From: an uncultured Eubacteriales bacterium
GTDB taxonomy: Bacteria > Bacillota > Clostridia > Christensenellales > CAG-138
Assembly (NCBI GenBank): GCA_900547135.1
Contig: URFJ01000043.1
Location: 1 to 13,472, forward strand
DNA length: 13,472 nt
Direction of reading: 5' to 3'
The stretch's first letter is position 1. Every line of letters begins with the position of its first letter. Shown one piece after another: positions 6,571 through 12,842 of this stretch. Below the pieces are notes generated by a model that was not told the DNA's origin, did no database searches, and saw only the letters and a program-made list of their open reading frames with translations. The position numbers and the translations under genes are program-made.

Positions 6571-6795
6571 TCAGGTACATGTTTTGGAAGTCCCGCATTT
6601 AGGCGCACCCGCTAGATATTCAAGGCTAACCCTATAGAAATCCGCTATCTGTATTGCTATACCAAATGGGATATCAGTTTCGCTTTGTTCATATCTGACG
6701 TAAGTGGTCTTATGTAAATTTAATTGGTCAGCTACTGCTTGCTGGGTCAGATCGTTGTCTTCACGCAAATCCCGTATTCTTCGATACCTTGGCAT
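6571..6795 (-). CDS. Small Xre-family helix-turn-helix regulator (first of tandem pair)
   Basis: 74 residues, ATG 6795 to a stop at 6571. The ribosome-binding site is weak (AGGGATAGG upstream). The domain reads RIRDLREDNDLTQQAVADQL followed by KTTYVRYEQSETDIPFGIAI, a textbook Xre/Cro HTH with the TQQAVAD recognition-helix region, then VSLEYLAGAP. It is clearly paralogous to the next gene (same length, same YLAG ending), suggesting tandem duplication. No toxin, phage integrase or metabolic partner adjoins them, so what they control is unknown. Confidence 0.85.
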   Translation of the reverse strand: MPRYRRIRDLREDNDLTQQAVADQLNLHKTTYVRYEQSETDIPFGIAIQIADFYRVSLEYLAGAPKCGTSKTCT

Positions 6796-6856
6796 GCGAG
6801 CCTATCCCTCTTTCCACTAATATAATACAACAGGAATATAAAAAACGCTAACAATA

Positions 6857-6872
6857 TACACATATTTGTGTA
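6857..6872. promoter_or_regulatory. Palindromic operator candidate for the Xre pair
   Basis: TACACA-TATT-TGTGTA is a perfect 6-bp inverted repeat with a 4-base centre, the size and symmetry expected for a dimeric Xre repressor. It lies 62 bases upstream of the first Xre start codon, in the AT-rich region where the promoter must be (TATTAT at about 6817-6825 on the minus strand is a candidate -10, with no good -35). Confidence 0.45.
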
Positions 6873-7470
6873 CAGCAATTCTATCAAATATTGCCGGATG
6901 TCTGTTGTGGGATTTTGTAATTTGTATTCATATTGTAAGTAATATGTATTTCCATATTTGTTAAAGCCTCTAATATTCGCGACTTATAGCTGATTGGCAG
7001 CGATAAGTATAATTATTGCCATATAGCATATTAAGAAAAAAACGTTCTTGATCAATGCAATGCATTCGATTATTTTAAAAGGTGTGTTCGGCAGCCGTCG
7101 CACTATGCCTTATGTTGTTATTGATTGTTAAACCGCGCCGCGTTTTTTTGCGGGTGCAACCTATGGATATAAACTTAAGGTTATATGCTGTCATACGCTA
7201 TGAGTGCGGCATGGCGCCGCCGCTATTATAATCTGGCCATGTGGCCGGCGGTCTCACAACATTGTCCGCCCGTATTTATTTAATATTATCCCGCAATCGG
7301 ACACAAATTACAAGTGTTACAATTAACAATATAAAAAGACATGGTTATTGCCTGGTCCCGTATGTTAAAATGGATATTATTTATCCGTGCCGTACTTCCG
7401 TAGCGTCGCTACGCCCGTTCGGCCGCGCCTCATCCCGCACGGACTGGGAGAACTAAAACTCAGAAGGCCT
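6873..7470. other. Long gene-free stretch
   Basis: No reading frame here has both a ribosome-binding site and protein-like content. The first part (to about 7130) is AT-rich. From about 7200 GC-rich patches appear: GGCC-ATGT-GGCC near 7234-7245 within a wider CCGCCG/CGGCGG repeat, and a perfect hairpin CGTAGC-GTC-GCTACG at 7399-7413. I recognise no known RNA, tRNA or CRISPR. It could hold an unannotated RNA or element remnants. Confidence 0.4.
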
Positions 7471-7478
7471 CGAGTAGT

Positions 7479-7563
7479 CGGATTTGAACTGGTTCAAGTC
7501 CTATGAGCACTGGACTAGCAGCGCTATTTCAAGCGACGAGAACATAGAAATAGTCCAAATCCG
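7479..7563. repeat. Nested long inverted repeat (possible structured RNA or element end)
   Basis: CGGATTTG (7479-7486) pairs with CAAATCCG (7556-7563). Inside it, GGACTA (7512-7517) can pair with TAGTCC (7551-7556), and CTATTTC (7524-7530) with GAAATAG (7547-7553). The first and last can form a long stem with one side arm, since 3' TAGTCCAAATCCG matches CGGATTTG plus GGACTA. It ends 22 bases before the -35 of the Lit-like gene, so it is probably not in that gene's leader. Confidence 0.4.
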
Positions 7564-7584
7564 GCCCTCCAGGCGTGTTTACCC

Positions 7585-7612
7585 TTGTCAGCAGAGGGTA
7601 ATCATGTATAAT
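7585..7612 (+). promoter_or_regulatory. Promoter of the Lit-like/tsaD operon
   Basis: TTGTCA (7585-7590; 5/6), a 16-base spacer and a perfect TATAAT (7607-7612). The start point near 7619 gives a short leader of about 19 bases to the ATG at 7638. Confidence 0.65.
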
Positions 7613-7637
7613 ACAAATAAAAACTATGGAGGCCATT

Positions 7638-8354
7638 ATGCGCCAAACCAGGGCGACCGCAACTTTACTCTCTGCAACCGCTGCATTTTTGCTGCTAATC
7701 GTTTTCCTGTTCGCTTCAATCACAATGGTTATGAACGATGATGGGCGTCACCGCAGTGAATATGAAGACCTTGGTATAGCTCAGGCCATGGGCATGTCCC
7801 AAGATGAGGTGCTGGATTCGCTTATGCTTGTAATAGATTACATGCAGGGCGACGCGGACAGCATAGAAAAGGAAGTTACGGTTTACGGAGAGAAGATCAT
7901 CATGTTCAACGACCGTGAAACCGCTCATATGTCCGATGTGCGCGGTCTGTACCTGGGCTGGCGTTCCGCTTCGTACGTAATGGCGTGCGTAGCGGCGGTG
8001 CTGATAGCCTCGGCGGTGGCGATTCTTCCCAAAAAAGGCCGCCTTAAAGCGCTGTGCGGCGGGTGCCTTTGGGGCTGTGCCGCGTTTGCCTCCATTGCGG
8101 CCGCAATAGGGGTATGGTTCCTGATAGACTTTTACTCATTGTGGACCGCGTTCCACAAGCTATTTTTCACAAATGAGCTCTGGCTTATGTACTATACCGA
8201 CCGTATGGTCCAGATGATGCCCGAGCGGTTTTTCTACAATATAATTATCGATATTTTTCTGCTATTCGCCGTGTTCGCCGCGGCCATGCTCTCAGCCCCC
8301 GGCGCTTATCTTATATTTAAAAAGCGCCGCGAGGCCAAGGAGGCCCATGTATGA
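7638..8354 (+). CDS. Lit-like DUF1461/TIGR01906 integral membrane protein
   Basis: 238 residues. The start is ATG 7638, 5 bases after GGAGG (7628-7632); an in-frame ATG at 7626 overlaps that site and is not used. The layout is one N-terminal helix (about 8-30), an outer segment, three further helices (about 112-130, 140-166 and 202-226) and a basic cytoplasmic tail. Family-type motifs are DRETAHMSDVR, with H97, and LWTAFHKLFFTN, with H173, followed by MMPERFFYNI. From established work, Lit proteins of this family are intramolecular transacylases that move an acyl chain within the lipid anchor of lipoproteins, and two histidines are important. Whether this protein does the same is an inference. 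Its stop overlaps the tsaD start (ATGA, 8351-8354), so the two genes are coupled. Confidence 0.8.
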   Translation: MRQTRATATLLSATAAFLLLIVFLFASITMVMNDDGRHRSEYEDLGIAQAMGMSQDEVLDSLMLVIDYMQGDADSIEKEVTVYGEKIIMFNDRETAHMSDVRGLYLGWRSASYVMACVAAVLIASAVAILPKKGRLKALCGGCLWGCAAFASIAAAIGVWFLIDFYSLWTAFHKLFFTNELWLMYYTDRMVQMMPERFFYNIIIDIFLLFAVFAAAMLSAPGAYLIFKKRREAKEAHV

Positions 8355-9439
8355 TCCTTTTTGATTATGAGGCCAGGGCTAAAGAGCGGGCAAAGCGCCT
8401 ATTGGGAAGCGGCGGCTTTACCCTGCTCGCCATAGAAACCTCATGCGATGAAACGGCGGCCGCCGTGCTATCAGGGCCCCGCAATGTGCTAAGCTTGGCG
8501 GTGCACACGCAGATACCGCTCCACGTCCGGTTTGGGGGCGTAGTGCCCGAGATCGCGTCGCGAAGCCATGTGGAGCGCATAGGCGGCGTGGTGCGCGCGG
8601 CGCTTGACGATGCGGGAATCGGAGTCCGCGATATTGACGCGATAGCCGTTACCTGCGGTCCTGGCCTGGTCGGCGCGCTTCTGGTGGGCGTAAGCTACGC
8701 AAAGGGGCTTGCCTTTGCAGAGGGCCTTCCTATCGTAGGCGTAAACCATATATCCGGACATGTCGCCGCCAACTATCTATCATATCCAGGGCTTGAGCCG
8801 CCGTTCATATGCCTTATCGCGTCGGGCGGGCACAGCCACATAGTCAGGATAAGCGACTACAGCGATTTTGAACTGCTGGGGCGCACCAGGGACGACGCGG
8901 CCGGCGAGGCGTTTGACAAGGTGGCGCGTTCGCTGGGCCTGCCGTATCCGGGCGGCCCCGAGCTTGAAAAGCTGGCCAAAGCCGGCGACCAAAGCGCCTA
9001 TAAGCTGCATGCCGGGTTTAACGCAAAGCCCACACTGGACTTCAGCTTTTCCGGGATAAAGACCGCCGTGGTCAACATACTGCACAACGCCCGCCAGCGT
9101 GACGAGGCTGTAAACGCGGCCGACCTGGCCGCGTCGTTTCAGCGGGCCGTTGTGGACACGCTTGTTAATAAAACCCTGCTGGCCTGCGAACGCTATGGTG
9201 AAACGCGCGTGGCGCTGGCCGGAGGGGTTTCGGCAAACGCTTCGCTGCGGGACGCGTTCGCGCGCCGCGCCGCCGCGCGTGGGCTTGAGTTTTACCGCCC
9301 CGATATGCGCTACTGCACGGACAACGCCGCCATGATAGGCTGCGCCGGCTACTATATGCTTATGGCCGGCCAGCGCCACGGGCTTGACCTCAACGCCGAG
9401 CCGTCGCTTGCGCCTGGGGAGGTCCCAGCGTTTTATTAG
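8351..9439 (+). CDS. tsaD: tRNA N6-adenosine threonylcarbamoyltransferase TsaD
   Basis: 362 residues, ATG 8351 to TAG 9439, with AAGGAGG at 8337-8343 inside the preceding gene. TsaD, with TsaB and TsaE, transfers the threonylcarbamoyl group from TC-AMP to A37 of ANN-decoding tRNAs to make t6A; it is a cytoplasmic, universally conserved ASKHA-fold enzyme. Visible signatures are AIETSCDETAAAV (27-39), the metal-binding NHISGH (H133, H137), SGGHSHI (158-164), DDAAGEAFDKVAR, PTLDFSFSGIKTA, GGVSANASLR (291-300) and CTDNAAMIG, with the metal ligand D324. Length is near the family norm, with an extra N-terminal stretch of about 22 residues before the usual beginning. tsaB, tsaE and rimI are not next to it here. 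Confidence 0.98.
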   Translation: MILFDYEARAKERAKRLLGSGGFTLLAIETSCDETAAAVLSGPRNVLSLAVHTQIPLHVRFGGVVPEIASRSHVERIGGVVRAALDDAGIGVRDIDAIAVTCGPGLVGALLVGVSYAKGLAFAEGLPIVGVNHISGHVAANYLSYPGLEPPFICLIASGGHSHIVRISDYSDFELLGRTRDDAAGEAFDKVARSLGLPYPGGPELEKLAKAGDQSAYKLHAGFNAKPTLDFSFSGIKTAVVNILHNARQRDEAVNAADLAASFQRAVVDTLVNKTLLACERYGETRVALAGGVSANASLRDAFARRAAARGLEFYRPDMRYCTDNAAMIGCAGYYMLMAGQRHGLDLNAEPSLAPGEVPAFY

Positions 9440-9492
9440 GGCTGAGCATTAATTGGGCGGCGGGGAAAATATAAGTTGCTATATAAAAACGC

Positions 9493-9521
9493 TTGCTTAT
9501 TAGGCAATCTTACCATAAAAT
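9493..9521 (+). promoter_or_regulatory. Putative promoter of the metalloprotease-lipoprotein unit
   Basis: TTGCTT (9493-9498), a 17-base spacer and TAAAAT (9516-9521). The -35 is weak and the -10 good. It would transcribe the tiny frame at 9575, the DNRLRE protease and the lipoprotein. Confidence 0.4.
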
Positions 9522-9574
9522 AGAAATGAGAGTATGGTCGCTGTCTATTCAGTTTAAATTGATTGGAGGAAGCG

Positions 9575-9742
9575 ATGATGTATCGTATCCAGGTGGGACA
9601 ATTAATCCTAAAGCGATTACGATTTTATTGTGTTTCTCAATTCTGGAGAGGCCGTATGAAAATCGTATCCGTGATCGCATGAGCCGTGTTGCTGTCGTCC
9701 GGCTTATGCGCTTTTGTGTTTCTATTATTTATTAAACAATAA
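9575..9742 (+). pseudogene. Tiny hydrophobic ORF interrupted by TGA
   Basis: GGAGG (9565-9569) lies 5 bases before ATG 9575, an excellent start. The frame runs 35 codons to TGA 9680-9682, but beyond the TGA it stays open for 19 more codons to TAA 9740-9742 and encodes a membrane-like stretch (AVLLSSGLCAFVFLLFIKQ). A second possible start, ATG 9656 after GGAGAGG, would give MKIVSVIA-stop-AVLLSS..., which reads like one small signal or membrane peptide broken by the TGA. It ends 14 bases before the protease gene. It may be a broken leader or small membrane protein, a 35-residue peptide, or chance. No family recognised. Confidence 0.35.
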
Positions 9743-9756
9743 AATAAGGAGATTGA

Positions 9757-11685
9757 ATGATTAGATTTTCGAAGAGACTTTTTTCCGTATTCATTATATT
9801 CACACTGTTATGTCCAACATTTTTTTCTACAACCCAATTCGCAGTCAGCAATAAAGCAAATTCAAATGATGAGGTAAGCAGAGTAAAGGAGATTGCCGCT
9901 CTACGTGAAAGTAACTCCGAAACATATTTGCTTTCAGATGGCTCATATGAGTGCGTTGTTTTTGCAGAGGATAAGTATTATCAAAACGCTGACGGAGAAT
10001 TCCTCCAAATTGATAACTCAATAGTTCAAACCGCATATTCCGATCTTGGTGTTCTATATAGATTCACGAACTTCGCAAATCAAAACAAGGCATACTTTTC
10101 TGATGGTGACTCCTTAGGGATACGGCTGCAGTCGCCCAGTGGCTCAATAGCTTTTACGCCGCTTTCCGCTAATTCAGTTAACGCTATCTCTGGCGGCCTT
10201 AAAAATGCAAAATCCGTTTCTGATTTTTCCTTGAGTGGCGATAATTATGTTGCATATCGAAATATATATGACGGCGTTGATTGTGTGTATGCGGTAGAGA
10301 ACGCGGCGGTTAAAGAATACATTGTTCTGAACGACATTTCCGCTCCTCTGGAATATGAATTCGCTTTTAACATTCCGGATCATACAGTAAAAACCAACGA
10401 ATACGGCAGGATAGTATTTGTTGACCGTGAAGGAAACATAGAGTTTGAGTTGACTGAACCATTTGCTGTTGATGCTGCTGGTACGTATACTGATAATGTG
10501 GAATGCATAATTAGCGATGTGTCCGAAGACAGCTGTATTATTAAGATTGCGATTTCACCAAATTATTTTAATGATAGCCGGAGGGCATTCCCAATTATAA
10601 TTGATCCATCTATAATGATTACGGGTGAACTATCAACTTATGATGCATATGTCTCCAGTAAGTACCCGGCTTCTAATTATTACATGAGCACATATCTTCG
10701 AACCGGTCGTGATGACGATTACTATATTAGAAGATCATATATTCGGTTCAAACTGCCATATACAATTGACGGAGATAATGTAACAAGCGCGTATTTACGT
10801 ATAAAGCAACATGGGGGGGCGACGCCAGCTATAAAAGCATACCGAGTTACAAATAGTTGGACATCTAATACTCTAACATGGAATAACAAGCCAGGATACA
10901 CAACTGTGAATAGTTCTGGGAATGCAACACTTACCTCAAACGGTTGGTATCAGGCGTATGTAACCAGTATTGTAAAAAACTGGCTAAAGGGTACTTATAG
11001 AAATGATGGCTTTTTACTGAAAGATACCGATGAATATGATACTACGCAATGGACGACCTTCTATAGTTCAGATGCAGCTTCACCAAACAAACCTGAGCTG
11101 ATAATCAATTATTCGGCAGAGCGACCTCTTATAACTTACAATTTCCGTCTCTATAAGAACGCTGATATGATTACATCAGCATCTACATTGAACAATTATA
11201 TCAGCACGGCTAACAGCGCTTTTCAAAATACTTTCAACGTAAACTTTAACAGGCGTTGGACTCTTTCTGCTTCAGCATTGAACCAGCGTCCAGGATGTAC
11301 CAGGGGAACCCCACTTCTATGCAATTCTACTTGCGGCGCTTTATCAGAGTGTATTGATGTTCATCATAAGGCGGGATATTATTTTCTCTATGTGAATGAA
11401 TACCCGACGGAGAAAGTATTCCGGTATGTGGATTACGCATTATGCGTAACGCACTCCGGAAGCCATTCAGGAATAAACGGTGCTTCTGTTTCAAACAGAA
11501 ATATAATTGTTACATTGCAATCACCAAACATACAACGAATTACATACCATGAGCTGTCGCATTGGATTGGCGCAAACGATCTGTCTTGTGTAAGTGATCA
11601 GGCCTGCGTTATGAGGTACGGCACAAATGTGTACAATGTTTGGTGCGCACAATGCGCTCAAGCCATTGTAAAATTTTTGGATTGA
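9757..11685 (+). CDS. Secreted DNRLRE protein with C-terminal metzincin-like zinc protease domain
   Basis: 642 residues, ATG 9757 after AAGGAG. Residues 1 to about 30 are a signal peptide. About 40-110 form the module ETYLLSDGSYECVVFAEDKY...QIDNS, shared with the left-edge gene. About 110-285 are beta-rich. About 289-452 form a DNRLRE (CBM96-like) domain: SKYPASNYYMSTYLRTGRDD, YIRFKLP, NSWTSNTLTWNNKPGY, NWLKGTYRNDGFLLK. The last 190 residues end in a zinc-protease site HELSHWIGAND (H598, E599, H602, D608), then C611, ACVM (C617, M619) and CAQC (C630-C633). HExxHxxGxxD with a following Met is metzincin/snapalysin-like; the paired cysteines recall archaemetzincins. It is probably an exported hydrolase bound to carbohydrate or the cell surface. 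The gene is AT-richer than tsaD, suggesting transfer. The lipoprotein gene follows 16 bases later. Confidence 0.85.
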   Translation: MIRFSKRLFSVFIIFTLLCPTFFSTTQFAVSNKANSNDEVSRVKEIAALRESNSETYLLSDGSYECVVFAEDKYYQNADGEFLQIDNSIVQTAYSDLGVLYRFTNFANQNKAYFSDGDSLGIRLQSPSGSIAFTPLSANSVNAISGGLKNAKSVSDFSLSGDNYVAYRNIYDGVDCVYAVENAAVKEYIVLNDISAPLEYEFAFNIPDHTVKTNEYGRIVFVDREGNIEFELTEPFAVDAAGTYTDNVECIISDVSEDSCIIKIAISPNYFNDSRRAFPIIIDPSIMITGELSTYDAYVSSKYPASNYYMSTYLRTGRDDDYYIRRSYIRFKLPYTIDGDNVTSAYLRIKQHGGATPAIKAYRVTNSWTSNTLTWNNKPGYTTVNSSGNATLTSNGWYQAYVTSIVKNWLKGTYRNDGFLLKDTDEYDTTQWTTFYSSDAASPNKPELIINYSAERPLITYNFRLYKNADMITSASTLNNYISTANSAFQNTFNVNFNRRWTLSASALNQRPGCTRGTPLLCNSTCGALSECIDVHHKAGYYFLYVNEYPTEKVFRYVDYALCVTHSGSHSGINGASVSNRNIIVTLQSPNIQRITYHELSHWIGANDLSCVSDQACVMRYGTNVYNVWCAQCAQAIVKFLD

Positions 11686-11701
11686 TTTAAAGGAGGATGT
11701 T

Positions 11702-12352
11702 ATGAAAAAGTTTTTATTTGCAATTATATTACCTTGCCTAGCCCTGTCGTTGCTGATCTTCGGGTGTGGGGACACTCAAAATGTCGACGAAGGGAACGGT
11801 CATAAACCATCAAGTTCTTTGAGCGGTAGCGGCTCTCCGGACACTACGCCTGCACGCACGGACGAAATATTCGATAGCCCGACTGACCTTGTTTCCTTTT
11901 CAAGCCTGGATGAGTTTGCTTCCTGCCTTGACTCAGCGGAAAAAGGCGAAGATATAGCTAACTTGGCATCCCTGAAATCATATTATCTTCCAACCTCAAT
12001 ACCTGAAGAGTATGAACTCTATAAAATCACGGCTGGGGCCGCCGATATAGGATTCTGGTACTTACCTCAAGAACGCCTCTCCTCGGTTGAGTCTATACAG
12101 GACGCGGAAGCGCAGCAAAAGCATTTCTTGTTTATTTCAACGAGAGGTACATATGATTTTAACAGTATAAAGACGCAATTTAACTTAAAAGACGATGAAT
12201 TGATTGATAATAAGTACTTTGTGCATGAGTCTTCATCCCCAATAATAATTTGGGAACAACATGGGACTACCCTTATGTTGTATTTGCCGGTAAATCTAGA
12301 AGCGTTAGACGTCTTAACATACTGTGATGTAAGGATTGTTTATACTGAGTAA
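11702..12352 (+). CDS. Lipoprotein of unknown function, partner of the secreted metalloprotease
   Basis: 216 residues, ATG 11702 with AGGAGG at 11691-11696. The N-terminus MKKFLFAIILPCLALSLLIF leads to the lipobox GC with C22 as the lipid-bearing cysteine (the -2 residue is a slightly unusual Phe), followed by a Ser/Gly/Thr-rich linker (to about residue 58). The mature domain contains FSSLDEFASCLDSAEKGED, then LPTSIPEEYELYKITAGA and GFWYLPQE, a pattern I associate with small clostridial lipoproteins but cannot name. It is only 16 bases after the protease gene, so almost surely in one transcript. A membrane-tethered inhibitor, immunity protein or substrate-capture partner are options; none is proven. 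If a Lit enzyme acts in this cell, this lipid anchor is a possible substrate. Confidence 0.8.
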   Translation: MKKFLFAIILPCLALSLLIFGCGDTQNVDEGNGHKPSSSLSGSGSPDTTPARTDEIFDSPTDLVSFSSLDEFASCLDSAEKGEDIANLASLKSYYLPTSIPEEYELYKITAGAADIGFWYLPQERLSSVESIQDAEAQQKHFLFISTRGTYDFNSIKTQFNLKDDELIDNKYFVHESSSPIIIWEQHGTTLMLYLPVNLEALDVLTYCDVRIVYTE

Positions 12353-12353
12353 A

Positions 12354-12375
12354 TTACCCTCAGTTGCAAGGGTAA
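12354..12375. repeat. Hairpin just after the lipoprotein stop
   Basis: TTACCCT pairs with AGGGTAA around an 8-base loop, two bases past the TAA of the lipoprotein gene. It competes with a CAGTT/AACTG pairing. No T-run follows, so it may protect the RNA 3' end rather than terminate. Confidence 0.35.
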
Positions 12376-12618
12376 CTGAAGTATAAAGATCAGTTTATTA
12401 TCAGCAGTCAGCGGCAGATATGACCTAACGCATCCGCCTCTGATTTTTCCGCTATAGCCGGATGCGTTTCCCGCCGCTAAGATTATAGTGCGTTGCCCTG
12501 CGGCGCTTGCACGTATTTCTCTTGAAAGCGCCGATAGTCTAAGCCCAAGCTCTTGCGCTATCCTCCGTAGGCTGGTGGCTTTGCAAATCCTATCAGCAAA
12601 CCATTCCTTTCTTCCATA
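12356..12618 (-). pseudogene. HTH-containing gene remnant (AraC-like or IS30-like)
   Basis: A minus-strand frame stays open from 12618, just below a stop at 12621-12619, across the region but has no start codon. Its first part reads KEWFADRICK, then SLRRIAQELGLRLSALSREI (12511-12573) and ASAAGQ. The SLRxIAxELG...LSRxI helix-turn-helix with a GQ just after it resembles the first HTH of AraC-type regulators; IS30-type transposase N-termini are a weaker alternative. Downstream residues do not continue either family, so at most a decayed fragment is present. The rest of 12480-12777 holds nothing else I can support. Confidence 0.25.
12427..12469 (+). terminator. Terminator-like 10-bp perfect inverted repeat
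   Basis: AACGCATCCG (12427-12436) and CGGATGCGTT (12459-12468) are perfectly complementary around a 22-base loop, 75 bases past the lipoprotein stop. Only three T follow the stem, so intrinsic termination would be imperfect. No other gene explains this symmetry. Confidence 0.45.
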
Positions 12619-12777
12619 TCACGGTTATGGCGGTGATTTATTGTTGTTTTCCTTTGCGATCTGCCGGTTTCTTACCGTCTTTTTTCCTTTTTATCCTTGC
12701 CTTTTTCCACCCCCCTCTGGCTCGCTGCTCTGCATTTTAGATTTTTAAGCGCTAAAACAAACTGTTTAAAATACGGC

Positions 12778-12806
12778 TTGACATGGCCCGGCCGGATAAT
12801 TATAAT
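12778..12806 (+). promoter_or_regulatory. Perfect consensus sigma-A promoter of the dihydroorotase-like gene
   Basis: TTGACA (12778-12783), exactly 17 bases, and TATAAT (12801-12806): a full match to the consensus. The leader to ATG 12843 is only about 30 bases, too short for a PyrR-type attenuator. An inverted repeat TTTTAG/CTAAAA (12736-12741, 12752-12757) lies upstream. Confidence 0.85.
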
Positions 12807-12842
12807 GGTATGAAATGTGTATTTTCAGGAGGAAACGGCGCT

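Noticed and set aside
7241..7456. A 71-codon plus-strand frame in the gene-free stretch
   Set aside because: No ribosome-binding site. Its second half reads through the GC-rich hairpin block, so openness is probably incidental.
7470..7500. tRNA-like T-arm wording (GGTTCAAGTCC and GTTCAAATCC on opposite strands)
   Set aside because: No acceptor, D or anticodon stems can be drawn around either; it is explained by the local inverted repeat.
7484..7741. An 85-codon plus-strand frame overlapping the Lit-like start
   Set aside because: It starts at a TTG without a ribosome-binding site inside the inverted repeat and overlaps a well-supported gene in another frame.
8780..9379. A 199-codon open frame on the minus strand inside tsaD
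   Set aside because: It is the antisense shadow of a GC-rich, strongly conserved gene; it has no ribosome-binding site and no protein-like motifs.
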